This document shows, one piece after another, positions 26,232-38,229 of a stretch of 64,000 bases of DNA (position 1 is its first letter; the number at the start of each line of letters is the position of its first letter). The stretch lies in contig NC_079516.1 of assembly GCF_000801105.2 (NCBI RefSeq), positions 2,790,001 to 2,854,000 of the forward strand, in the 5' to 3' direction. Position numbers and translations under genes: made by a program. The DNA is from Raphanus sativus (taxonomy: Eukaryota; Streptophyta; Magnoliopsida; Brassicales; Brassicaceae). Under the pieces are notes generated by a model. It saw only the letters and a program-made list of their open reading frames with translations, was not told the DNA's origin and made no database searches.

Positions 26232-27270
26232 TCAAAGTCCATCGTAGTAACCTCCAAAAGATATTTGAGCTCTTACGACAGGAACACCTTTCATGGCAAA
26301 GATTGCTTCATTGACCTTTGTTGCATGATTCACAGCTTCCCTCATCTGCTACACGTCCACCAATAAATATGTATTTTTAAAAAAAAATATTAGACCAAGA
26401 AATTGTTTCCTTGAAAGTTTAACGTTGGCACAAGCTAAAACAAGAATCAATCTCTTTAACTATAGAGAATGTTCACTTCAACACGTAAGCTTGACCTTAT
26501 CTTTTGGTTTGTATTAAAATATTCAATAGTTTTTCTATTGTTTAATTAAAAGTTACCACTCATCTAATCACAGGTTCTTGAATATATTTAAAAAAAAAAT
26601 AAAGATTGCAATGTTCATGACGAGTTACCTTGTTATCATCGGAGTAAATCTGAAACCTAAGTTTGTGGTTTTTGTTCTTACAAACTTTGATGTCGTTGTG
26701 TCCGAGGAATAAGACACACACGGTAGCTGCAGCTGCTGCAACACCAAAAGAGCATATTGCTCCGATCCCATTCAGACCAATCTTCCACAGATTAGCCTTC
26801 TCACCACCACCATGATCACTCCTCACATCATCATCTTCTTTCTTCTCTCGCACGTCATCACTTCCTTCGGAATCAGAGGGTTTCGCAGCATCGATCAAAG
26901 ACACAGGACTCGTGATCCTTGCTGGTGGGTCCACTTTCATGTCGGCAAATTCGGTTTCCTTCGTTTTCTTGAAGGATACTGTTGGTGACAGAACAGAGTC
27001 CGTCAAAAGGGTCTGTGTTGGACCCGGGTCATTAGGTATCTTATTGTTCTCGTGATCCAACATGGGTTCCCAAGCTATGGGAACTTGGAGGAGCTTTGTG
27101 GGGATCACTTTGGATCTTGGAGGAGACTCTATCTTGTGGAGAGGTTCTTGTTGAGCAGATGGACAGAGGAAGTAGTCCATAACCATGTCTCCATGATGAT
27201 CCTCGTCGTGATCAAGATCCTTGAAGCTGTTCTTGGGACTGGGGAGTAACTCCCATTCCTCAAGATCCAT
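26232..27270 (-). CDS. DUF6821-like single-pass membrane protein
   Basis: Function unknown. Two exons: 27270-26639 and 26345-26232. Start MDLEEWELLPSPKNSF was chosen because it fits the family; an upstream in-frame ATG at 27393 would add 41 residues. The long acidic, Pro/Ser-rich, probably disordered N-terminus carries an RSDHGGGEK patch. A membrane segment follows (IGAICSFGVAAAAATVCVLF), then a basic loop, and the second exon gives the conserved end MREAVNHATKVNEAIFAM and VPVVRAQISFGGYYDGL. It corresponds to At3g03870 or At5g18130 by recollection. A piece of its 3' end is duplicated at 24168-24290. Confidence 0.85.
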
Positions 27271-29056
27271 CTCTTCTTGAGCCGATCTCATTGGAGGCTC
27301 GGTCAGAATTTGAGAAAGTGAGATCTTTTGAATTATTGGAGCCAAGTGGGGTTTGTGTATCCTCTCTCCCATGTGAAGTGGTTTCAAGATCATTATTATA
27401 GAAGAGAAGATAGAAGATTCAAAGAATGTTTGGATTAATCATAATTGAAAAATGCTAAAAAAATGCTTTCAATAAAAAATGACTTAAGATTTAAGACTAT
27501 TTAAATTTTTACTTTTTCTTCTTGGATTGTTTACAAATACACACAAGATGCTTGGAAAAGGCTAATTGAAACGCGTATGATAGTATTATTATTAATAAGC
27601 TCATAAAATTTGGGAAGAAAAAAATATCAGGTATATAGACATGGATTGATATATCAGTTGAAGTTGACACAGATATACTTGTACAGGACATGTAAATGAA
27701 TTTATTCATTTTTGAAAGTGAGGTAGAGCTTATCTAACGCAATGAAGTGATGTCAAAAGAAGAAGTGGTCCTCTTGGGACCCGTTTCAAGAACTATTGAT
27801 TGCCTTCGTTGACAAGGTCCTTTATTAGTTCTTTCACCATGATCAATTCTTCTTCGATATTTTAGTATTTTAATAACCAAACCGCGAGGTAAATTCAAAC
27901 TATCCTTTTGGTGACTGTATTCGGTTAGAAATCAATCGATTTCTATATATTTTAATAACAAGTTTGAAGTTGTTGTTTCGTTGATAAAAGTTATTTTTAT
28001 GTTGTTAATATTGAGTCGGTTACATATGTATTTACTTATACTTAGCTAAACGATAGCTAGTTTTGGATAAGGTTTAGCTTTATCGATGATATCATATGTT
28101 TGTAATAGGGTTGTAAGGGGATCACGAAGAATCATTAGATCTAAATGTCACTAGTAATAAAAGAATGGAGAATTACATAGTTTGATGTGAACACACTACC
28201 CATATATCCAAATTATTGTTCTTGTTGAGTTCTTTGTTTAACTATTACTTTCTGTATCGTCGTTAAGGGAACCAAACTATATTCTTTTTAACTTTTAGTT
28301 AACTTTTTGAGGCTCTGCAAGTTACATACGTTTCTGCTTTGTAACATTCATAAAATGCTATTTATGGGAGCCAAACCGCGGATACTCAACTATAGCTCTT
28401 GCTGCAGAGGAACGAGATGGTGATGAATCTACAATCCCCACTATCTTTTTCATTTGAGTGAAACATCCCAAATCTATCACACAAACATATCATTAGCCAT
28501 TCCATCATACAAACAGAAAAATATGTGGGTGTGCTTCAGAGAGAGAGAGAGAATGATTACCCCATATGTAGCCAACACTATAAGCTCATATTTTTCGGTT
28601 AATATATGGAATGATACATCAGGCACTAATGAATAGCTCATTATATGGAATGAATGATATATCAGGCACTAATACATCTGTTACATAGCTCATTATAGTC
28701 TTTTTAAGTTCCAAAACTCATGAATCTCCACTTGAAAGAAAAAGGAAAATAATAAGAGATCAATGTAGAAAGGTAAGAAAAATGACACAGCAATTGAGCT
28801 GGATCACACTCTCAAAGGCAATACAAAAACATTACAACTCAAAGTAACCCTGAAGATTATTCAGTAAAAGAAATGAGGTCAAAAACAGACATCTCAATAT
28901 TCACAAACATAAGCAAAAGCAGTTCCTGGATTTACATGCTTTGACGCATACAGAGAAACAAACTCAGAGTTCCAGAACTCACTAAATGCTTATATCTCTT
29001 CCCTCACAAGATACTACAAGGATGTTTAAAGGGATTCGATTTTTTCACCCTTAGGA
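27271..29056. other. intergenic DNA without a supported gene
   Basis: AT-rich DNA. A minus-strand 31-codon frame near 28363-28455 is too short to call. The last 300 bases, with many short A-rich runs, probably include the 3' UTR of the APRL gene. Confidence 0.5.
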
Positions 29057-30729
29057 TCAAGAGGACTGGCTTGATGAAGTCTGGCCTAGAGAGACAGATG
29101 CTAGCGACGAAGCCCATGCTTGAGCATTCTTTGCCCTCTCACTGAAGCTCCTTGTTTTGACGAGCGTTAGTTTCAACCACAGCCTCCTCACGTCCACCAT
29201 GTGAAGAGCGCGGCTGAACACTTGGCTTACCTCTCCAAATCTTTCCAGGTTAAGATTGGGAACATAAGAAGCCCACAACGCTCTTAAACGCGGTTCTGCC
29301 ATGGGGAAGACATGGATTGCCATTTGTAAACAGATAAACAGCAGAGACAGCACCAAGAATGGATCTCCCTTGAATATTTCGCTTATAGATGTCCCTTTGC
29401 GTAACCATGTGATCAGATTACCATCTCCAGCGTCTAAGCTGGCTGTTGGTTCCGCTTCAGCCACGTACTGAACAGGTTTGAGACCTGAAAAAAAGAAAGA
29501 ATAATCAGTTATTATTGATTTTTTTCAAACTGAAATGTGCTGCTATAACCAATCACCTGTTGATTCCTCATAAAACTCAATCAAGGATGTAAGATCCTTT
29601 CTACCATGGTACCGCGCTTTTGAAGTTTGATTAACCATCAGGATTGAAGGTAGGCTATGGATACCATACCTTGAAAAGACACTGCAACAAATCAATTAAT
29701 TGAAATCAGTTAGTAAGACAAAAACGAAAAGATGGCCAACCACATGGAAGAGGAACCCACTAATGAGACAATCACACAAAAAATGATGAATTAACTAACC
29801 AAGTTAGTCTTTAAATCAAATGAACTTTTGTAAAATAAAATGTAAGATACTATTTCAATTTTTTTTTTTAATGTGAGCTATTTAATCCACTTCCTAGCAA
29901 TATACTAAATAACATGGAAATAGACTATCTAGTCTTTCAAGAAAGATTAATAAGTAGGTTTCTTACGATGGTAGTGCTTGAGAATGATCCACAGCTAGGT
30001 GCTGTATCTGAGGGAACATGGAACTCAACATATCAAACTTAGGGCGCAGAGCACGTGAGAAGGGGCACCAGGAAGCATAGAAGAGCACAGACACATAAGC
30101 ATTTCCATCATGATTCAAAGCCATTAACCTGTCCAGTGAGTCTCCATCTAACTGCACATTGCAAAATTTATACACTGCTTTAGTTACAACTTACAAATAA
30201 AAGCTTCAAAATCCAATTTTATCGCTTAAGACACCTATTTTAAAAATTTGTTAAATCATCTCTGCAGACACTAGACAGAGCTACTACACAACAACCAAAC
30301 ATAATTAATCACATGTCTTAAGTAAATTTCAAAAGTAATGGACTAATAATTTGAATTTAACACTAATAACACAAACTTAAAAAAAAAAAAAAAGAGGATT
30401 ATCAAAAAAGATCTAATTGTTCGTAATTCAATTATTAATTCCGAAATAAATCATTTGGTGATCACCTAACGTATAAAAGCAAACGTGACGAAAGATTAAA
30501 GATTGAATTGGCACACACTCATTCAACACAAACCCTAAAGGAGAGAGAGAGAGAGACTGACCTCGATAGGAGGAGCTGGATACATAGAAGGAGAGCATTT
30601 GGAGTCTAAATCGAACCGGAAAAGCTCGAATTCGTGATTGCAAACCGACGACGATGATGAAGCGAACCCAGAGGGAAAGCATGATGAGACAGCTATGGTG
30701 AGGAGGAGAAACGGAAGACGAGAATCCAT
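29057..30729 (-). CDS. APRL5: 5'-adenylylsulfate reductase-like protein (thioredoxin fold)
   Basis: A plant APRL protein, related to the thioredoxin domain of APS reductase and to protein disulfide isomerases. It lacks the reductase domain, so it is not expected to reduce APS. Four exons: signal peptide ([20 protein letters not shown]) and a Cys-containing lumenal start; thioredoxin domain with YASWCPFSR, where the second active-site cysteine is replaced by Ser as in the family; a third exon with [10 protein letters not shown], the cis-proline loop; then a last exon with a membrane segment ([20 protein letters not shown]) and a basic cytosolic tail ending [11 protein letters not shown]. It probably resides in the secretory pathway. 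APRL7 is the close paralogue; gene order favours APRL5. Confidence 0.9.
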
Positions 30730-31219
30730 GGCGGAGGTGATTCGAGGAGGAAGAAAAGGTTGAATCGAACAGAATGGTTTATAAAAGATAGCGAATTGGT
30801 GAAGAAACAAAACCTAATGTCTCAACGAATTGGGGCAAATCCCGGATCTTTTCTATACCTTTTGTCTTTTTCCCCAATTTTAATTAATTTTTCATATTAG
30901 GACAGATATAATCTAGTGGGACCCACCTCTGTCTCTCTCTCCAAGTGTTGCGGTTTGGGTTTAAAAGAACATACGGCCCTCTCAAAACATCAAAAGCCTT
31001 ATTTCAGCCCAAAACGGCTCAATATATAGTCCACTGGTCAAATACAAGTCAACGATATTCTTCAGATTTGTTCATGTTATATTGTAAATTAATACACTTT
31101 TAATAATGTGCGAATTGCGATCATTTTGGGTCGAAAACATGCTAGGGATTCTGTTCAATGTATGCAAACAACGAAGTTTTTTATTTATTTTATCTGTGAA
31201 TACATATGCTTATGTTGTT

Positions 31220-31537
31220 TTAGCATATACAAAAACATCGAATGGTACAAATTATTTTACACCTAGGTGTGTCGCATTTAAATCTAAACTTTTGTGGAGC
31301 TTCTTCGGGTGAAGAACCTTCACGATGCAACAAAACGTAAGGAGCTTCTTCTGACGCTAACTGTTTTGCTTCAACATCTGGAACTGCTACTATACTCATC
31401 ACTACAATACCAATATTTATATATGTTATAATAAAATTCGCATTGTAAATAACTAATACTACATGTTAAAAATGAATTTTACCCGATGTAATGGCGAAGA
31501 AGAAAACAAAAGCAAACTTCACTGATGATGTTTTCAT
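31220..31537 (-). CDS. small cysteine-rich secreted peptide
   Basis: I do not recognise the gene. Two exons, 31537-31483 and 31401-31220, join in phase to give about 78 residues. It starts with a likely signal peptide (MKTSSVKFAFVFFFAITS), then an acidic propeptide-like middle (DVEAKQLASEEAPYVL), and ends with a compact six-cysteine block FKCDTPRCKIICTIRCFCIC followed by TAA. The first-exon signal peptide and Cys-rich second exon resemble the architecture of plant defensin-like and thionin-like genes. The cysteine spacing (C-5-C-3-C-3-C-1-C-1-C) is not a family I can name. It may act in the apoplast. Expression is unproven. Confidence 0.6.
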
Positions 31538-32632
31538 TACAATATGATGATGCTGAAGAAGGTGTTATCCAAGATTGTTTGTAGCTATTGTTGAACCGTT
31601 TTTATAGATGAAAAGAAAATCATGATCGTATTATTTAGTTTGATAAGACTGAATTGAGATTTTGTTACCATGTTTAATGAAATAAAGAAGACCAAATCCA
31701 AGTCTGGAAAGGTAAAAATTGATACACCTTGACCGTTTGCATTCTATCGCTACCCCAATAAAATCCAGGAAAAGTCTCTCTAAATCATATTTAAATTATC
31801 ACCTCAGACGAACTTTCCAAGCTTCTTCTATGGCCTTAAATTACATGTGATCTTGTTGCTGAATATACAAAAATGTGATCCCTGTGTCAGAGATATTTCT
31901 TTGTTCTGTTGGTGAAACTGAGTGTGTCTTAAGAACAAAGGTGGAACAATTAATCTTCTCTTTTATGTCTTTCTTGCTCTCTCTCAAACATAAGACTTAC
32001 ACAGCTTAACCCCTTTAAATCTCAGCATTGCTAAGGATAGTTAACATAAACATTTTTGCTAGCTAATGACTATTTTTTCTAGAGTCTTTTTCTTAATTAC
32101 TCTTGTTTTATAGTGAAGACAAAAACACTTTATTTCTGCACCTGATGATGTGAAATGACTTTGTTTCTCATCAAATCAACCATATGACTTTTTCTCCAAC
32201 AGTGACATTTGGGATCCTCCATTGATCTATTATGATTGTGTTCATTTCACGATCATATCAGTACCACAAAGAGAAAGAGACAAAAACTTTAGCCATATAA
32301 CTTCCCTTTATAGCATTGCCATGTGATCCTACTTTCATCTTTCATTAGAATGTCCCCACATATGTTTTGCCTCTAGTAGAAAGATTTTGTAATGATAACT
32401 CAGTTTCAACCATAGAAAAAGGACAAAAGACTCACTGTGAAACATGAAGAAACAAGAGCATATGCCAATATCTAAATTATAGCATCTAGTAAAAGCATAA
32501 CCATGTGAAACACTATTCTTGTATGTCCAACAAAACACTTGATAGCTCTATATATATATATACAGACCCAAAGGAGAATCAAGCAACAACACGCAATCCA
32601 AGCTTTAAACTCTTTCATTTCAGAAAAGAAAC
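31538..32632. other. intergenic DNA and SAUR upstream region
   Basis: No gene seen. A TATA run (tatatatatata) at about 32549-32561, roughly 70-85 bases before the SAUR ATG, is a plausible core promoter, and the leader after it (gcaacaacacgcaatccaag) is typical of SAUR leaders. Confidence 0.5.
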
Positions 32633-32824
32633 ATGGCTTTAGTAAAAGGGCAACCAGAAGAAGAAGCAGAGATACATTGTTCAAGTCTCTTGAGCCAGCC
32701 TTTGTTTCAAGCTTTTCTAAGTATAGCTGAAGAAGAACTCGATTTTAATCATCTGATGGGAGGCTTGACGTTCCATTGCCCTGAAGACATCTTCCTCCGT
32801 GTAACTTCTCAGATACAAGAATGA
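32633..32824 (+). CDS. shortened SAUR auxin-responsive protein
   Basis: Intronless 63-codon frame. The start MALVKG and the end (LSQPLFQAFLSIAEEELDFN, MGGLTFHCPEDIFLRVTSQI) are clearly SAUR of the SAUR19-28 type. The central segment that normally carries GFLAVYVGE and RYLVP is replaced by an acidic EEEAEIHCSS linker, so the protein is about 25-30 residues short. SAURs bind PP2C.D phosphatases and promote cell expansion. The missing core makes normal function doubtful, so this is probably a decaying remnant of the SAUR cluster found here in Arabidopsis. No frameshift or stop is seen. Confidence 0.75.
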   Translation: MALVKGQPEEEAEIHCSSLLSQPLFQAFLSIAEEELDFNHLMGGLTFHCPEDIFLRVTSQIQE

Positions 32825-33303
32825 TGATCATCATCCGGAAAACATTTTATACTGTAGATATATATTCATCTTTCTTTATATGAAAGATAATGATCAGGAA
32901 GATTAGAAAATTCAATGTAGATGCCAGTTCTGTGTAATGAAGGATGGAATCAAACAAAAATATCTCTCAGATATGTTTTAACAACTAACTGGTATACACT
33001 GCAAAATCTAAAAGATTTTTAATGTTTATCTACAGAATCAAGAGAATCATGATCAAATAAATACCCAAACCGCGTTTATATACCTAAACCAAGCAAGACC
33101 CGGTATATATATATTTTTTTGGTTTGTACCGGCAAAAATTGGGTTTTGGATGCCAAGTTTGTTGGTTCGAGTCAAACTAAACCGTACAGAACCGAGACAA
33201 ATACTAACCCGATGATATGTTAGATTAAACCGAAAAATCGTAAACCGAAATCTGAACCGGTTAGTAGTAGTAACAGTGTGAGTGTTCATATATAAAAGAT
33301 GCA

Positions 33304-33346
<43 letters not shown>

Positions 33347-33730
33347 ACAGGAGAGATATTAAATTGCGTTTCTTCGAGTTCTGGGAATGTGTCAGTGAGC
33401 TGTCTCTCTGGATCTGACTCAAAATTGAATTCAACTACTGACTCCCCCACCCCCCGCACGGGTTGCTTGTTTGCTTCCCCCTGGAAACTTCGATGCGGAG
33501 ACATATATCTCCTGTTTTTTTCTGATCAGATCCTAAAGCGTGCTCCTGCAATTCGACGCCGTTTTCAGCTAAATGATCTTGGATCTCGCCTTTAATTCGT
33601 CGTAAAAAGAATAAAAATTTCAAAGAAGAAGAAGCTCGTTCGTTCGTTGTCGGTGTGATTCCAAATTTGAATTTTTGGATTTTTAGGGAAGGAGCTCGAT
33701 TTTACGAGCTGGTGGTTGTAGGAGGAGGTG
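32825..33730. other. intergenic DNA and long leader of the O-fucosyltransferase gene
   Basis: Holds an uninterrupted CT microsatellite at about 33306-33341 and a pyrimidine-rich leader. No separate gene is supported. Confidence 0.55.
33306..33341. repeat. CT microsatellite
   Basis: About 18 CT units upstream of the O-fucosyltransferase gene, probably in its promoter or leader. Confidence 0.9.
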
Positions 33731-36700
33731 ATGGTGTTCAGATCCAGGATAAAATGGATTGCGCTCTTGGTGCTCATCTTATCAGTGGGTTCTCTCCTCG
33801 TTCATCTCTCCATCACAAAGTCTTCATCTGTGCAGTTGGCTTCTTATGCGAGAGGCACTCTTTGGCAAGATTTTGATTCTTTGTTAGGTGCTCAGGTTTG
33901 TATTAGAAAAAAAGGAATTGAGTTTTGGTTTTTAGTTTGGAGAATGTTGTTTTAAGTGTTTGTTTGGTTTTTTCAAACTGTTGTAGGATTTTAGAAATAA
34001 GCACTTGTGGCGGCCTGTTAAATCGTTGGAGTCCTTGCAGCCTTATGCCAATCCTAGAAACAGTTATCCTGGTACTACTACAACTACTATGCTTTACTTT
34101 GTTTGTGATATGTGCTCTGTTCTTCTGCATTGGTCATTGCTTTCTCCATAATGCAATAGTCTTTCTTTGTAACAAAACATTGAGAGCCATTATCCATGTT
34201 GTATGCTGTGTTTTGAACATAAGAAGCCTCTTGGGGTCTTTTATGAAATTGTTTTTTAATTTGAAATCTTATGCAAGAGGCGCCATTTAGCAAGATTTTG
34301 ATTCTTTTTGAGGTGCACAGGTTAGTAAAAAGGAATTGAATTTGATTTCAATTTGGAGAATATGTGTTCTGTTCTGCATTGGTCATTACTTTCTCCATAA
34401 TGCAGCAGTCTTTCTTTGCATCAAACCATTGAGAGCCATTATGGATGCTGTATGCTGTGTTTGATACTTGTTTGAACATGAGAAGCCTCTTGGGGTCTTT
34501 TATGATTTTTTTTTTTTAATTTTTTTGGAATATTTTTGGATTTTTGTTTATATTTCTTGATGCTTTCTCTTTGCAGCGCCCAGTTCAACAAACAACGGCT
34601 TTATTTACGCAAAGATATTTGGTGGATTTGACAAGATCAGATCTTCTGTATGTATCGCTTGACTTGATAGTTTAATATTCATCTTTATTTTTCTCTGTTA
34701 TTTATGTTGATTACGTCTTTGTCAAATTTTCTAGATATGTGATCTTGTCACCATCTCCAGGCTTCTAAATGCTACTCTTATCATTCCAGAGCTTCAAGAA
34801 AGTCTTCGCTCCAAAGGCATCAGGTACCCATTAACTCTATCCACTATGTTGTTCGTTCTTTGTTTCTTTGCCATGTAATCAGACTCTTCTTTACTCTAGT
34901 GTACTTCTTACATGATGTGCAGCAACAAGTTCAAGAGTTTCTCCTATCTTTATGATGAAGAGCAGTTTATATCCTTTCTCAAAAATGATGTTATAGTTGC
35001 CAAGGCACTCCCTGAGAGCTTGAAAGCCGCGAGAAAAAGGAATGAGTTTCCTCTTTTTAAGCCCAAAAACTCTGCATCAACAAAATTCTACCTCGAGGAA
35101 GTTTTGCCAAAACTAAAGAAAGCGAATGTTATTGGATTGGTCGTCTCTGATGGGGGATGCTTGCAGGTAATGCGTGTGTTTGTTTCTTCCTTAGAGTGAA
35201 ATTAACTTATAAATCTGTAGAGATCTATAAGTAGATATCTTTCTGCTTGCTAACTACCATCGCTCGTCATTTCATGTTTTTTTTTGTTTAAATGTAAGAA
35301 GTTATTGTATTGGTTAAACGAAGTGTTTTATTCTTATCAAAGCTGTCTTATTTTCAGTCCACTTTGCCAGCTTCAATGCCTGAACTTCAGAGACTAAGGT
35401 GTAGAGTTGCCTTCCATGCCCTCCAGCTTCGTTCAGAAATCCAGGTGCTGGGCAAGAAGATGGTTGACAGGTATTTGATACTTGCACTTAAAAATTTAAT
35501 TGGCGAAAGGGACTAGAACAGCATATAGTTATGGCTCTTGATTATTGGGGGAGGGAAAGAATATTACATGCTAAGCTTTTGTTTCTTTAACCATGGGGGT
35601 ACCTAGCTGGGAACAATAATAAATAAGTGGCAGGGTTTACTCTTTTTTTATTTAGCTTGGGATCGTGAGGTGGAGCACTACGTAACTAAAAGCCATATAC
35701 CTATCGTCAATTTGTACATCTACTCTGTAATAACCGTGCTTTCCTGACCTTGCCAGGCTACGTAGATCAGGTCAACCCTTCCTAGCTTATCATCCTGGCT
35801 TAGTGAGGGACAAATTGGCATATCATGGATGTGCTGAGCTTTTCCAGGTAAAATTTTTCATCCTTCTCCATCTGCATTGGTTGATCGAACAAAGTGTTTA
35901 TATCCGATACGCTGTTTTCCTGTCTACCTTTTGCGCTCAAGTTACATGGGAAGTAGTTTTAAACGGTGGAATTGGTTTCTTCTGTTTTTTAAGGATCTTC
36001 ACAGTGAACTCATTCAGTATCGGCGGGCTCAGATGATCAAGCAGAAGTTTATTTCAGAAGAACTTATTGTTGACTCACACTTACGCAGGGACAATGGCTT
36101 ATGTCCTCTCATGCCAGAAGAGGTAGAACACGGAATTCTCTAAGATTATGCTACAAATGCTTAATATCGACACATTTTTATATCTTTATACCCTCTTTGT
36201 CCGCCCTTCATTCCGTCTCTTGAAAGCTGAACATGTCTATGTGTTTGAAATCTTCATAAGTCTCGACGTCTACATGTAGTTTACATGTAACAAACTGTTT
36301 CCAAGCCTGAACACCCCCTTATGCTGACATTCTAATACACCAATTAGACATTTCCTTACTGCGGTTCTGATGGAACTGCATTTACTTTTGTGATGCTAAG
36401 AGTTTATTGGTATCGAAATGTCGCAGGTTGGAATTCTTTTGAAAGCATTGGGTTATTCTCAAAAGGCGATTATATACTTAGCTGGTTCCGAAATGTTTGG
36501 CGGCCAACGTGTTTTGATTCCTCTGCGTGCCATGTTCCCTCATTTAGTGGATCGGACTTCCTTATGCAGTACAGAAGAATTATCAGAATTGGTTGGTCCT
36601 GAGACGCCTCTTCCAGAAAGTACATACAAAATGCCTCATAGAAAAAGCGATAAGCAGCTCAAAGAAGAGTGGAACAAGGCAGGTCCTCGGCCTAGGCCTC

Positions 36701-37545
36701 TCCCTCCTCCTCCAGACAGACCTATCTACCAGCACGAAAAAGAAGGGTGGTATGGTTGGCTTACAGAGAATGATACAGAACCAACCCCTTCACTTATGGA
36801 TTTTAGGAATCAAGCACACAGGCTACTGTGGGATGCGCTTGACTTCGTTGTATCTGTAGAATCTGATGTGTTTCTCCCTGGTTTCAACAACGATGGTAGT
36901 GGGTTGCCAGATTTTTCGAGCTTGGTGATGGGTCAGAGGCTCTATGAAAGACCCTCATCACGAACATATAGACTGGACAGGTTAGAAAGTTTAGTACTCG
37001 ACAGTTAATGAAGCATTTTAAAGTTCAAATTGATCTAGAGCTTGTGGCTTTAGCTCACTACTTCATAGAGAATATGCAAATTAATTAATGTTGCTGCTTT
37101 TTTCTCAAACAGGAAAGTTATTCAAGAACTTTTCAACATTACACGTGAGGACATGTACCATCCCAACCGTAACTGGACAGTTCGTGTGAGGGAACATCTT
37201 AACTCAAGTTTGGGTGAAAGTGGGATTATCAGGCAGTCTATGTTTTCGAAACCCAGGTTGTTTCTTTCACATCCACTTCCTGAATGCTCATGCAGAACAT
37301 CTCCCCTTGAAGATTCCAGACAAATACGAAGTGACGACGGCAGATTTCTCTATGGAGGTGAGGATGAATGTCCTAAATGGATGAAATCAGCTGGGGTGGA
37401 AAAGAGTAAAACCGATGATGGTGATCAGCCTGATTATGAACATGACCTTCTCACTGAACAGTCAGAAACTGATGAAGAATTTGCTAAAAGTAAGGTGGCT
37501 TCAGCTTTTGACCAGGATGAAGAATGGGATCCCAATGACAAGTAA
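33731..37545 (+). CDS. EDA30: O-fucosyltransferase family protein, EDA30-like
   Basis: A plant GT65/DUF246-type O-fucosyltransferase, predicted as a type II Golgi membrane protein. In Arabidopsis, mutation causes an embryo-sac arrest phenotype. Ten exons join in frame from MVFRSRIKW. A signal anchor (IALLVLILSVGSLLVHLSI, about residues 9-27) is followed by family motifs: RLLNATLIIPEL, LRCRVAFHALQLR, SGQPFLAYHPGLVRDKLAYH, RRDNGLCPLMPEEVG and YLAGSEMFGGQRVLIPLRAM. The C-terminus is acidic, ending EEWDPNDK. A duplicated, dead piece of exon 1 sits in intron 2. The preceding gene is a SAUR and the next a syntaxin, as recalled for Arabidopsis. Confidence 0.93.
34264..34525 (+). repeat. duplicated exon-1 end and intron within intron 2
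   Basis: 34264-34321 copies the end of exon 1 (33841-33897) but reads SYARGAI then a stop, and 34340-34525 copies 34101-34258. Exon 2 is missing from the copy: intron-1-like sequence joins intron-2-like sequence directly. It looks like a local tandem duplication with an internal deletion. Confidence 0.85.
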
Positions 37546-38229
37546 TGTATCAAGGATGCAGATTCTGCAGTCAGGTGTCATTGGATAGCTAAGGCGAAAA
37601 GCAAACAAACGGAGGTTTTTTTTCTTGTCTACAGTTACTGAGAATAAGCTTTTAGTGTTATTCTTTTGGTAGTAGTTTCTTGCAAATTAGTTGCATACTC
37701 TATATACGTCAGAGCTTTCTCAAAGATATTGGTATTGCCTCCAAGCGCCCTTATGCAGCAAGGATTACTATACGCAGCAAAGGACGAGCATTATGCTTCA
37801 TCCCTCTCTGAGGTCTTCCCATGAAGCAAATGTGAAGCTGGAGGTATCTTTGTTTTTTTCCACATTCATTGTAAATCTGATAAAGGTTCATTCAGATTCT
37901 TTTTCTTTTCTCCTTTTCTACAATAGTTTTTGTTTTCTGGATTTGTTATTGAGTTTGACACACTACAGATATGAAAGATAAAAGTAAATTTCAACAGAGT
38001 TTTAATATTCAATTGCTGTCTCCTGATTGCTCCACATTCATATTCATAAGACTGGGATGGTCACTGAGATGGGTATTAGAATAGTTAAGTCATTCATTGA
38101 TCCAATCAAAAGAATACATCATTTTCTTAATGACAATGGTAGGATGATTTTTGATGCGTTGATACATGTATGTATATGTTAAACTGTTGTATACAAAAGC
38201 TTCGGAAGCAGGGCAGGGAGAAGAGAACC

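Noticed and set aside
28363..28455. 31-codon minus-strand frame starting MKKIVGIVDSSPSR
   Set aside because: It has a clean ATG and looks protein-like, but is too short and unsupported to call a gene; it may be a relic.
34264..34321. Alternative exon of the O-fucosyltransferase gene
   Set aside because: It contains stop codons in the exon-1 frame and is better explained as a duplicated ghost exon.
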